A DNA stretch of 64,000 nt. Source: Planctomycetota bacterium. GTDB taxonomy: Bacteria; Planctomycetota; UBA1135; GCA-002686595. Below the pieces are notes generated by a model. It was not told the DNA's origin. It made no database searches and worked only from the letters and a program-made list of their open reading frames with translations. Made by a program: the position numbers and the translations under genes. This document shows, in pieces, positions 17,604 through 25,666 of the stretch (positions within the stretch are counted from its first letter, which is position 1; each line of letters starts with the position of its first letter). The DNA lies in NCBI GenBank assembly GCA_023150475.1, contig JAKLKU010000003.1, positions 186,001 to 250,000 of the forward strand, in the 5' to 3' direction.

Positions 17604-18185
17604 ATGTCCACTCGAACGGCTGAACTCCATCAACGCATGCATGTGCTCCTCGAGCGGATGCATGCGCTCGCCTCGGCAACGCACGACGCGTCCGACGCGC
17701 ACGATGCGTCCGGCATCGTGCTCGCCGAGACGTTGCGCGGCATGCGCACGGTGCTCGACGAACTCTCGACGCACGTGCGGACAGAGAGAGAAACGCGTTC
17801 CGACGACACGCCGCGACTGAGCGCTCGAGAGTTGCTCTGTGCCTTGGTCGCGGGACGCGACGATTTCGTCGTGCGCGCGGCGACCGCGAGCGAACAAGCC
17901 TTCTTCCAATTACGCGAAGGCCGTCTCGTCGACGCCGTCAGCTCGAAGAGCCCGGTCGGTCAGCGACTCGGAGAGATCCTCGTCGATCTGCGCCTGCTCG
18001 GCGCCGATGAGTTGGAGTCCGAAATGGCGCGAGTGAAGCCCGGGATGCGCATCGGCGACGCGCTGCTCGCGTCCGGAAGGATCTCGGCGCTCCAACTCGA
18101 GGTCGCGCTCGCAGAGCAACGTCGGCGACTGCTCGCACGACTCGCCGCCGATGCGAATTTGCAACTGTCGATCTCCCGCACGTGA
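17604..18185 (+). CDS. PATAN-like / MshEN-like two-part protein, divergent from the chemosensory operon
   Basis: 193 aa. An N-terminal helical segment rich in His and Asp is followed by a piece resembling DUF4388/PATAN (RELLCALVAGRDDFVV, then AFFQLREGRLVDAVS). Next come two copies of the helical pattern found at the N-terminus of GspE/PilB/MshE ATPases: RLGEILVDLRLLGADELESE and RIGDALLASGRISALQLEVA. MshEN domains can bind c-di-GMP, but the binding residues cannot be judged here. Its position, back-to-back with the CheW gene, suggests a partner of the PATAN regulators. I chose ATG 17604 (MSTRTAEL); an in-frame ATG at 17532 is less convincing. Confidence 0.65.
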   Translation: MSTRTAELHQRMHVLLERMHALASATHDASDAHDASGIVLAETLRGMRTVLDELSTHVRTERETRSDDTPRLSARELLCALVAGRDDFVVRAATASEQAFFQLREGRLVDAVSSKSPVGQRLGEILVDLRLLGADELESEMARVKPGMRIGDALLASGRISALQLEVALAEQRRRLLARLAADANLQLSISRT

Positions 18186-18361
18186 TTCGTGTCACGCAAC
18201 TTTGCGAGCACGAAACGTCGCACGACTCGGACTCGATCGCGCTCGTTCGCCTCAAGCCCCGATCCAGGCGGGACGAAACAACGCGCACCTCAGTTCCCAC
18301 CGAGCACCGCTCGTCATCTCGGTCGCTCGACTTCCACGTCCCGTTGAACAAGGAACAATTC

Positions 18362-19146
18362 ATGTCGCTTGTCGTTCGTGCTGCAGCTTGCCTCGCTCCG
18401 CTCGCGCTCGCGAGCTGCACGTCGATCCGCCCCGCGGACTCGGCCGTCTCCGCCACTGCGAGCGTGAACTACGCGAGCCAGTACTGGTTCCGTGGTACGC
18501 CACAGAGCGACGCGAGTGTCGCGCAAGGCAGCTTCGGTGTCGCCGTGCCCGTCACCGACGGCACCGTCAACTTGAGCGCCTGGGGCAACATGCAACTCTC
18601 GAACGACAGCGGCGACGCCGTCATTCGCGACGGCATCGGCGGTGAAGTCGCCGAAGTCGACCTCGTCGGCAACTACGCGACGCAGATGGGCGGCTTCGAC
18701 GTCGCGACCGGCGTCATCAGCTACAACTTCCCGAACGCCGTCGGTCCGTCGACGCACGAAATCTACGTGAGCGCGGCGCGCGAGTCGCTGGGCTCAAGAA
18801 CACGTTCAGCCTCTACTACGACTTCGACTTGCTCGACGGCATCTACGCGAACTACGCCGTCGCGAAAAGCTTCTCGCTCGCGGAGAAGACCTCGCTCGAC
18901 GTGTCGGGCATGCTCGGCTACATGGGCAGCGCTCAGTCCGAGTTCTACTTCGGCCACCGCAAGTCGGGTCTGTCGGACGCCTCGCTGACGGCCGGTGTGT
19001 CGTACGCGTTCGACGACAACACGACGCTCTTCGTCAGCGGCACCGCGGTCACCGTGCCCGACAGCGATCTCGGCGACTCACTCGACGCGCTCGGCTTCGA
19101 CGACAGCGGCTTCTACTTCGCGGTCGGCGCGAGCTGGAGCCTCTGA
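18362..19146 (+). pseudogene. TorF-type putative porin, interrupted by a one-base frameshift
   Basis: Outer-membrane beta-barrel protein. The first frame starts MSLVVRAAACLAPLALASC, a lipoprotein-like signal with Cys19. It continues with SVNYASQYWFRGTPQSDASV, the hallmark of TorF/gcw_chp family porins, and alternating strands to HEIYVSAA. Near 18780 the coherent protein moves to another frame (GLKNTFSLYYDFDLLDGIYA) and runs on to FAVGASWSL at 19146, a good terminal barrel strand. One base is missing around 18765-18790. Both halves are well conserved in style, so this is either a recent mutation or a sequencing error. The start has no strong ribosome site. Confidence 0.75.
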
Positions 19147-19200
19147 TCCAGCCGCGTCGCCGCGCGCTGCCGCGCGTCGCCGTCTTTGACCGTTCTTCCG

Positions 19201-19241
19201 CGGAGCCGCCTTCCGAGGACGCGTACCTCGGGGCGGCTCCG
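19201..19241 (+). terminator. Long two-part hairpin downstream of the porin gene
   Basis: A perfect 10-bp stem (CGGAGCCGCC with GGCGGCTCCG) encloses a second perfect 6-bp stem (CCGAGG with CCTCGG). It begins 55 nt after the porin stop. No T-run follows, so it may act as a 3'-end stabiliser or a factor-assisted terminator. The rest of 19147-19535 shows nothing else. Confidence 0.55.
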
Positions 19242-19535
19242 TGCGTTCCGTCGCCCGGAAAGAAGTTCCCGGCAAGCTCGCGCGACCTGACGCGCCTGAA
19301 CGTGATTGGCCCCGCGGCGTCGCACGCGTGCACGCCGCTGCGAAGTCGCCCCAGCTCTCGCCGTCGTTCGCCGACAGCGACTCGCATCGCGAACGCGACG
19401 CCGACGCGCACATCGAACCGCGCCGCGGCCGCGAGCCTGCTGGCTCGCTCGCGCTCTCACCGACGTCCGGCACGTTCGAAAGCGCGTGATACGATTGCGC
19501 CGCGCGAGTCCTCCTTCCACGCGCGCCCCCACACC

Positions 19536-19745
19536 ATGAAGTACGCCTTCGTCCTCGCTCTCGGTTTCGCCGCGCTCCTCACGTTCTCGCCCTCCGCGTC
19601 CGCCGCCGGCGTGCACAAGCCCGGTTGGGGCGACACGCCGGTGATCGTGCGCCCGGTCGCACGCTCGCACGCCAAGGAAGCGAGCGTCGCCAAGCCCGCC
19701 CGCCCCGCGCTGCCGATCGGCAAGCCGGGCTGGGGCCGCAACTAA
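19536..19745 (+). CDS. Small exported protein with two KPGWG motifs
   Basis: 69 aa. MKYAFVLALGFAALLTFSPS followed by ASAAG is a clear Sec signal peptide with an Ala-x-Ala cleavage site. The mature part of about 45 residues contains HKPGWGDTPVIVRPVAR near its start and GKPGWGRN as its end, so a KPGWG pentapeptide flanks a basic, Ala/Pro-rich middle. No family is recognised. It has no close co-directional neighbour. The signal peptide and the ending motif make it a believable gene despite its size; its function is unknown. Confidence 0.6.
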   Translation: MKYAFVLALGFAALLTFSPSASAAGVHKPGWGDTPVIVRPVARSHAKEASVAKPARPALPIGKPGWGRN

Positions 19746-20386
19746 GCACCCCGCGCGCCGCGCACGCGCCACTCGACGGCCACGTCACTCGCCGACGCGA
19801 GTCGCTGACGAAGTCGAATCCGTCGACGACTCGAGTGCTCGCGCAGTCGAGTGCTCGACCAAGCACGTTCTCGTGAAGGCGAGCGCTCGTCCGATCGCGC
19901 GCTCGTCACACCTCGCTCTGCTCGAGCCGAGCGCCCGTCGAACGCGGGGCCGGACGACTCGATCGATCGCCGCACCCGGGCGTTGGTCGAGCCGGGAACT
20001 CGTCGGCCCGAGCAGTCGTCGGCCCGAGTACTCGTCGAACCCGGCAGTCGCATGGGCCAGCAGTCGTCGAGCGGGATGACCGCGAGCCACACGACCATCA
20101 CGCCGACGCACGTCGGCCGATCGAGCCATCGCCCCCCGCGATCGTCGAACGAAGCGGCCGTCGAGCACGGCCCTGACGACACCCGCTGGCGCCGCATCCG
20201 AACCCGCCGCCGACCGGGCTCCCACCGGGCTACCACGGGGCTACCACGGGTCTCCCACCGCGCCGCGTCTCGGTTCGCTGGCCCGCAACCGCGCAGTCCC
20301 CCGATCGCAGGCGCCCGCACCCACGACGCCAGAAACGACACCGCCTCGGGATCCGCGCCAGGCGGCGCCCCGAGGCGACTTGTACT
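19746..20386. other. Gene-free stretch of GC-rich low-complexity DNA
   Basis: About 640 bp between the small exported protein and tRNA-Gly. It is rich in short irregular repeats of the type CGAGTGCTCG and CCGGGCTACCACGGG. The long open frames on both strands are Arg/Ser/Pro-rich and unrelated to known proteins, so I treat them as chance. I see no RNA gene or clear promoter. Confidence 0.5.
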
Positions 20387-20461
20387 TGGAGCGGGCGAAG
20401 GGGTTCGAACCCTCGACATCCACCTTGGCAAGGTGGCGCTCTACCACTGAGCTACGCCCGC
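20387..20461 (-). tRNA. tRNA-Gly (anticodon GCC), CCA encoded
   Basis: On the minus strand a full cloverleaf can be folded. The 7-bp acceptor stem is GCGGGCG/CGCCCGC, the D arm GCTC/GAGC, and the anticodon stem CCACC/GGTGG around the loop TTGCCAA (anticodon GCC at 20427-20429). The T arm is GAGGG-TTCGAAC-CCCTT, the discriminator is U, and an encoded CCA sits at 20387-20389. It is the only tRNA in the window. Confidence 0.96.
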
Positions 20462-20467
20462 GTCGGG

Positions 20468-20487
20468 TCTCGTCCTGGGGGACGAGA
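20468..20487 (-). terminator. Hairpin between TIM-barrel gene and tRNA-Gly
   Basis: A perfect 8-bp stem (TCTCGTCC/GGACGAGA) with a 4-base loop lies 6 nt upstream of the tRNA 5' end and about 50 nt after the stop of the upstream gene on the same strand. There is no T-run. It could separate the mRNA from the tRNA or be an RNA-processing signal. Confidence 0.45.
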
Positions 20488-20538
20488 GGGGCAAGAGGTT
20501 AGCAGGCGAGCCGGACTTGGCAAGGGCCCGCCGGGCGA

Positions 20539-21519
20539 TCAGATGCCACGGTCGACCAGGAACTGCACCGAGCCCAGGAGCTCGGTCCGGCCGTGCCGCT
20601 GGTTGACCTCCAGGACCCGGACGGCGTTCCGCGGGAGGTAGCTCGCGATCAGCTTCCAGTCGACCTCGCCGAGCCCGGGAGGCATTTCCGCCTCCTCGTC
20701 GGCCGAGTCCTGCAGGTGCACGCCGAGCATCCGCGGCGCGTACGCCTCGAGCCACTGCCCTTGGGTCGGCAGGCCGTGGCGCTGGCGCTGTTGGATCCGA
20801 CCGACGTCGTGCCAGTACCCGAGCTTGTACTTCTCGAGGTCGTCGAGCACCCAGCCCATGACCTCGAAGCTCAGGAGATCGTCGATGTAGATCCCGGGCT
20901 CGAGCGCGAGCTTGGTCTCCGGGAACTGCGCCATCAACGTGTGCAGCGAGCGACAGAGGTTCTCGATCTGGCGACTCCCCTTCTTCTGCACGCGATGCAC
21001 GAACGCGCGCATCTTGTCGCGCAGAGTGTCGGAGAGACCGTCGCGCGCGAGCTCGTTGTTCAGATCGCGCGCATCCTGCTGGAGCTTCGCGTCGGCGACC
21101 TTCGTGCCGCGGATCGTGACGATCGGCACCGCGAGGCGTTGCGCGAGTTGGATGTGGAGTTTGACGGCGTTGACGGCTTGCTCGCGCTCGTCTTCGTCGA
21201 GGCTCGAGAGCCCGAGGCACGTCATCTTCTCGCCGCTCGGCTTGAGGCAGCCCGCGACGAGCGAAGTGATCCGGCAGCCGGTTTCGCGCTGAGCGTCCGC
21301 GTAGCCCGTGAGCTTCGCCGGAGTTTCGGAGAGCCCGAGCTCGATCTGACGGAAGCCCATCGCGACGGCCGCGAAGACTTGGTCTTCGATGGTGTCGAGA
21401 CGAGTGCCGAAGCAGCTCGTGGACAGGGCGAAGTCGTTCGGGATGCCGGGAGCGGTCACGGGGATGCGGACGGGGGTTCTGCCAACGCCGGTCTCACCCG
21501 GCGGAGGTCGGTCTCCCAT
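20539..21519 (-). CDS. Xylose isomerase-like TIM-barrel protein (sugar phosphate isomerase/epimerase family)
   Basis: 326-aa single-domain TIM barrel of the AP-endonuclease-2 superfamily. The usual metal ligands can be placed at strand ends: Glu in LALEPGIY, His and Asp in GYWHDVGR, His in GVHLQDS, and Glu in VLEVN. The opening DFALSTSCFGTR and the segment AVAMGFRQIELGLSETP are typical. The substrate is unknown; members act on sugars, inositols or act as accessory enzymes. I prefer the ATG at 21519 over the one 18 bases earlier. It stands alone between the tRNA and a repeat-filled gap. Confidence 0.8.
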   Translation of the reverse strand: MGDRPPPGETGVGRTPVRIPVTAPGIPNDFALSTSCFGTRLDTIEDQVFAAVAMGFRQIELGLSETPAKLTGYADAQRETGCRITSLVAGCLKPSGEKMTCLGLSSLDEDEREQAVNAVKLHIQLAQRLAVPIVTIRGTKVADAKLQQDARDLNNELARDGLSDTLRDKMRAFVHRVQKKGSRQIENLCRSLHTLMAQFPETKLALEPGIYIDDLLSFEVMGWVLDDLEKYKLGYWHDVGRIQQRQRHGLPTQGQWLEAYAPRMLGVHLQDSADEEAEMPPGLGEVDWKLIASYLPRNAVRVLEVNQRHGRTELLGSVQFLVDRGI

Positions 21520-21945
21520 CGGCCTCGCCGGGGGCACGGGGTAAGGGAATCTACCTTCCGAGCTCGGCGAGCTCCCGCGTCTGGTCGACGTTCACGCCGT
21601 CCGATTCGAAGACTTTTCGCGGCCCGAGCGGCCGCGTTCGACGGCCGCCGAACGCCCGCGAAAAGCGAACTCGCACCGAACGCACGCGCGGCGCGGATCG
21701 GCAGGCCGCTCGCGGGGCAGGGCGAGGCTCAGCCGCTCTCCGTGGGGCTCGAAGGGTGGGTGGCGGATGCGCGAGCGTCCTTGGGGCGTGGCGAGCGACG
21801 GCTGGGGCGGCCCGGCGGCGGTCGACTTCGTTGGGCCAGAGCGCAGCCGCGATGGCGCGGGCGAACTTTGGCGGTGCGGAGCCCTGCGGTGGCCGACTCC
21901 GCGGTGCTCGACGCCGAAGCGCCGGGCCGCGCGGCGCTAGGCCAC

Positions 21946-22110
21946 GCCTCGGCGTGCCGTGCCTCGGCGTGCCGTGCCTCGGCGTGCCGTGCCTCGGCGT
22001 GCCGTGCCTCGGCGTGCCGTGCGTCGGCGTGCCGTGCGTCGGCGTGCCGTGCGTCGGCGAGCCGTGCCTCGGCGAGCCGTGCCTCGGCGAGCCGTGCGTC
22101 GGCGAGCCGC
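21946..22110. repeat. Eleven 15-bp tandem repeats
   Basis: Eleven perfectly phased units of the form GC(C/G)TCGGCG(T/A)GCCGT. The first five are identical, the next two carry G at the first variable base, and the last four carry A at the second, so variants are grouped in blocks. They sit in the 690-bp gap (21520-22209) between the TIM-barrel gene and purB, where I see no other gene. Because the unit is a multiple of three, all frames stay open, which explains the long spurious reading frames here. Confidence 0.9.
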
Positions 22111-22209
22111 GTGTGAGCGGGCCGCGCGTCACTCGCCTGCGCGGCGCGTCGAACCACGCGGTCCGAACCGCACCGCACGGCGCGAACCGCGCGCCACGCC
22201 CGAGCCAGC

Positions 22210-23649
22210 TCAGAGCTCGACGCGACCGACCGTGCGGTTCAACGCGGCGTAACGCGCGAGACGCGGATCGACTTCGCTCTCGACGTACTCGGTGACCTGC
22301 TCCGGCGCGCGACCGATGAAGCGCGACGGCTCGAGGAGCTCGTCGAGCCGCCCGCTCACTGCGCGGAACGACGGATCGCTCGCGAGGCGTTCGGCGAGAC
22401 GCGGCGGTTCGCCGTGCTCCTTCAGTGCCCGCGCCGCCTCGCGCGCGTGCACACGCAGAGCTTCGTGCACGGCCTGGCGATCGGCGCCCGCCTTGACCGC
22501 CTCCATCATCAAGTGCTCTGACGCGAGGAACGGCAGTTCCTCCATCAGGTTCTTCTTGACGACTCCCGGGTACACGACGAGCCCCGCCGCGACGTTCGAA
22601 TACAACGTGAGGATGGCGTCGACGGAGAGGAACGTCTCGGAGATCGCGAGCCGCCGATTCGCCGAGTCGTCGAGCGTGCGCTCGAGCCACTGCGTCGACG
22701 CGGTGTGCGCGGCGTTGTCGGCGAGCGAGATCGCGAAACGAGCGAGCGCGCAGATCCGTTCGCAGCGCATCGGGTTGCGCTTCCACGGCATCGCGGACGA
22801 GCCGATCTGCTTCTCCTCGAAGGGCTCCTCGATCTCGCGCTTGTTCGAGAGCAAACGCACGTCGGTCGCGAACTTGTGCGCCGACTGTGCGATGCCGCTG
22901 AGCACGGCGAGCACGCGCCAATCGAGTTTGCGCGTGTAGGTCTGCCCAGTGATCGTGAAATGCCGCTCGAAGTCCATCCGCGCGGTCACGCGGCGATCGA
23001 GCTCGCGCACTTTCTCGTGGTCGCCGTCGAAGAGCTCGAGGAACGACGCCTGCGTGCCCGTCGCACCCTTCACGCCGCGAAAGCGCAGTCCCTTCTCGGC
23101 GTGATCGAGCTCGTCGAGGTCGTCGACGAGGTCCTGGAGCCACAGCGCCGCGCGTTTGCCGACCGTCGTCGCTTGCGCGGGCTGGAAGTGCGTGAAGCCG
23201 AGCGTCGGCAGGTCCTTCCAGCGCAACGCGAACTCGCGCAGTGACGCGATCGTGCCGACGAGCGACGCACGCAGGAGCCTCAGCCCGTCGCGCATCTGGA
23301 TGAGCTCGGTGTTGTCGGTGACGTAACACGACGTCGCGCCGAGGTGGATGATCGCGCGGGCGTTCGGGCATTGCTCGCCGTAGGCGTGCACGTGCGCCAT
23401 CACGTCGTGCCGGAGCTTCTTCTCGTACTGCTCGGCGACACCGAAGTTGACTTCGTCGGCGAACGCGCGCAGCTCGGCGATCTGCGCGTCGGTGATCGGG
23501 AGGCCGAGCTCCTTCTCGCACTCGGCGAGCGCGATCCAGAGCTTCCTCCACGTCGTGAACTTCTTCTGGTCCGAGAAGTTCTCGCGCATCGCGCGGCTCG
23601 CGTAGCGCGTCGAAAGCGGGCTCAGGTAGTTCGAACGATCGATGTCCAC
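22210..23649 (-). CDS. purB: Adenylosuccinate lyase
   Basis: 479 aa, fumarase/aspartase superfamily. It performs two purine steps: SAICAR to AICAR plus fumarate, and adenylosuccinate to AMP plus fumarate. The superfamily signature GSSAMPWKRNPMRCERI lies at 283-299 (flexible catalytic loop). The TH pair of the general acid region is in LGFTHFQPAQATTVGKR (Thr153, His154), and LGATSCYVTDN matches the N-terminal substrate-binding segment. The start ATG at 23649 gives the expected N-terminus (LSPLSTRYAS). No other purine genes are adjacent. Confidence 0.96.
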   Translation of the reverse strand: MDIDRSNYLSPLSTRYASRAMRENFSDQKKFTTWRKLWIALAECEKELGLPITDAQIAELRAFADEVNFGVAEQYEKKLRHDVMAHVHAYGEQCPNARAIIHLGATSCYVTDNTELIQMRDGLRLLRASLVGTIASLREFALRWKDLPTLGFTHFQPAQATTVGKRAALWLQDLVDDLDELDHAEKGLRFRGVKGATGTQASFLELFDGDHEKVRELDRRVTARMDFERHFTITGQTYTRKLDWRVLAVLSGIAQSAHKFATDVRLLSNKREIEEPFEEKQIGSSAMPWKRNPMRCERICALARFAISLADNAAHTASTQWLERTLDDSANRRLAISETFLSVDAILTLYSNVAAGLVVYPGVVKKNLMEELPFLASEHLMMEAVKAGADRQAVHEALRVHAREAARALKEHGEPPRLAERLASDPSFRAVSGRLDELLEPSRFIGRAPEQVTEYVESEVDPRLARYAALNRTVGRVEL

Positions 23650-23686
23650 GCGGTTGCTCCGAAGTCTCGCCGCGCGAAACGCTGCG

Positions 23687-24238
23687 TCACAGCCACGGGA
23701 GCTCGCGAAAGCTCGCGCCGACGAACGTCGCGCAGACGGCGGCCAGCGTACAGAGCGCGACGCCCGCGATCACTCTCCGGGCGAGCCCACGATCGTCCGC
23801 GCGGTGATCGGCGAGGTAGCTCGCGATCCAGAGCACGCACGCCGTGCCGACGAGGTCGGTCAGCACGTCGAGCACCGAGAAATCGCGCAGCGGCGTCGTG
23901 CTCTGGTGGAGCTCGTCGAACGCGGCGTACGCGCCGACGCAAGCGAGCACGACGAGCACTCCACGGAGATCGAGACGCGGCCAGCCGGCGCGGCGCGGCA
24001 GCGCGAGCGCGAACCACAGTCCGAGCAGTCCGAAGATCGGCGCGTGCCCTCCGTTCCAGATCACCGAGCGCCACCACGGTCCGGGTTCGCTGTCGCCGGG
24101 CTGGGACGAAATCCAAGCGATCGCGCTCATCCAGGCGATCGCGATGGCGAGCGCGCCGCCGCGCGGCAGCAAGAGCAACCAGTCGCCGACGCCGCGCAGC
24201 GCTTCGGTCGCGCGCGCGCGGCGTTCAGGCGGCGCCAT
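23687..24238 (-). CDS. VanZ-like membrane protein
   Basis: 183 aa with four to five hydrophobic helices. Family marks are WISSQPGD after the first helix, a GHAPIFGLLGLW segment and YAAFDELHQSTTPLRDFSVL, which contains the conserved Asp-Glu-His-Gln. VanZ domains occur in teicoplanin-resistance clusters but most chromosomal copies have unknown roles. The gene overlaps the anti-sigma kinase gene before it by 14 bases, indicating an operon with nadC and that kinase. Confidence 0.88.
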   Translation of the reverse strand: MAPPERRARATEALRGVGDWLLLLPRGGALAIAIAWMSAIAWISSQPGDSEPGPWWRSVIWNGGHAPIFGLLGLWFALALPRRAGWPRLDLRGVLVVLACVGAYAAFDELHQSTTPLRDFSVLDVLTDLVGTACVLWIASYLADHRADDRGLARRVIAGVALCTLAAVCATFVGASFRELPWL

Positions 24239-24710
24239 GACGGTGCACGGCGATCACTTCGATGCCCTTGCCGTCCTCGCTCTTCGTCACCGAGAGCTTC
24301 TGCACCATCCGGCTCAAGAGGAAGAAGCCGCGACCGCGCTCGTCGTCGAGGTCGGGCACGTGATCGGGATGCAGCATCGCGGCAAGTTTCGTCGGATCGC
24401 CGCCGCCTTGGTCGGCGACGCGGATCTCCCACGCACCGCGCGAGATCAGGAGCTTCATCGAGACCTGCACCGGACGCTCGAGCTCGTTCTCGTCGCTCGC
24501 CGCGTGCCCACCGCCGTGGTCGACGGCGTTGGTCAAGAGCTCCTCGGCGACCAACAAGAGACTGTCGAGGTCGCGCCCGACGACGCCGTTCGAACGCGCG
24601 AACGTGCGGATCATGTGCCGGGCGACCCGCACGCCGGAGTGCGCGGCAGGCAAGCGCAAGTCGAGCTCGCGCTGGATCTGGCGGGCGGCGTCTCCGGGTC
24701 GGGCGGTCAC
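24225..24710 (-). CDS. RsbW-like anti-sigma factor / serine kinase (GHKL ATPase)
   Basis: 161 aa, small HATPase of the RsbW/SpoIIAB type that would bind or phosphorylate partner-switch proteins. The N box is LLLVAEELLTNAVDHGGG, the G1 box is RVADQGGGDP, and a G2-like loop reads DERGRGFFLLSRMV before a final IEVIAVHR strand. An insert HAASDENELERP follows the N box. The start is GTG at 24710, overlapping the nadC stop as GTGA; the open frame further upstream is shadow coding. No anti-anti-sigma (STAS) gene is near, so its partner must be elsewhere. Confidence 0.85.
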   Translation of the reverse strand: MTARPGDAARQIQRELDLRLPAAHSGVRVARHMIRTFARSNGVVGRDLDSLLLVAEELLTNAVDHGGGHAASDENELERPVQVSMKLLISRGAWEIRVADQGGGDPTKLAAMLHPDHVPDLDDERGRGFFLLSRMVQKLSVTKSEDGKGIEVIAVHRHGAA

Positions 24711-25666
24711 GGGGTGGGCTCCTGATACAAGGATAGGTCGAGCGCCGGAGCCGAATGCGTCAGCGCACCGATCGAAATGCGATCGACCCCGGACGCCGCC
24801 ACGGCGTCGACGTTCGCGAGCGTGATGCCGCCAGAAGCCTCGATTTCGAGCTTCCGTGGGCTCTGCGCGGCCCTTTGCGCTCGCAGCGTCGGGCACAGCG
24901 CCTGCATTCTCGACACCGTTAGGTTGTCGAGCAGCACGATGTCCGCGCCGCCGGCGACGGCCGCGACCGCCTCGGCCTCGTCGCGCGCCTCCGCGGTGAT
25001 GACGAAATCGTCGCCGAGTTTCGCGCGCAGCTCGCGCAACACGAGCGCGAGGTCCTTGCCCGCGAGGTCGAGATGGTTGTTCTTCACCATCGCTTCGTCG
25101 TAGAGGCCGATGCGGTGGTTCTCGCCGCCGCCGCAGCGCACCGCGTACTTCTCGAGCACGCGTAGCCCAGGCGTCGTCTTGCGCGTGTCGAGGATGCGGG
25201 CGCGACCGGCGGTGCGCGAGACGTACTGCGCGGTCAGCGTCGCGGTGCCCGACATGCGCTGGATGAAGTTGAGCGCGGTCCGCTCTCCCACGAGCAGCGC
25301 GCGCGCCCGGCCGACGAGCCTCAGGAGCTCCTGTTTCGGCGCGATGCGCTGGCCGTCCGCCGCGAGCCGCTCGATCCGCACGCCCGGATCGCAGAGCTCG
25401 AAAACGCGCGCGAATACGTCGAGGCCCGCGAGCACACCGTCGGCCTTGGCGACGAGCTTCGCCTTGGCGAGCCGCTCGGCCGGGATCGCGCCGTCGGACG
25501 TGACGTCGCCGAAGACGTAGGAGCCGTCGGGGCGCCGGCCGCAGTCCTCTTCCAGCGCCGCGAGCACCAGCGGGTCGATCGTCGCGCGCGAGAGCGGCTC
25601 AGGGAGGCCGATGCGCGGCTTCCGCGCCGGCGGCGCGGCGGTCGGGCGAGATCCGGGGGTGTCCAA
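24707..25666 (-). CDS. nadC: Nicotinate-nucleotide diphosphorylase (carboxylating), quinolinate phosphoribosyltransferase
   Basis: 319 aa if started at TTG 25666. The enzyme makes nicotinate mononucleotide from quinolinate and PRPP in NAD synthesis. Conserved segments: EEDCGRRPDGSYVFGDVTSD, the NFIQRMSGTATLT region, ARILDTRKTTPGLRVLEKYA, then VRCGGGENHRIGLYD, MVKNNHLDLAG, and near the end EASGGITLANVDAVAASGVD. No ATG exists between the in-frame stop and the catalytic core other than one far upstream inside repeats, so TTG or GTG must be used. The start has no clear ribosome site. The 5' end overlaps the 3' end of the ComEA-like gene by 68 bases. Confidence 0.92.
   Translation of the reverse strand: MDTPGSRPTAAPPARKPRIGLPEPLSRATIDPLVLAALEEDCGRRPDGSYVFGDVTSDGAIPAERLAKAKLVAKADGVLAGLDVFARVFELCDPGVRIERLAADGQRIAPKQELLRLVGRARALLVGERTALNFIQRMSGTATLTAQYVSRTAGRARILDTRKTTPGLRVLEKYAVRCGGGENHRIGLYDEAMVKNNHLDLAGKDLALVLRELRAKLGDDFVITAEARDEAEAVAAVAGGADIVLLDNLTVSRMQALCPTLRAQRAAQSPRKLEIEASGGITLANVDAVAASGVDRISIGALTHSAPALDLSLYQEPTP

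Noticed and set aside
21946..22110. CRISPR array
   Set aside because: Units are contiguous 15-mers without unique spacers, and no cas genes are near.
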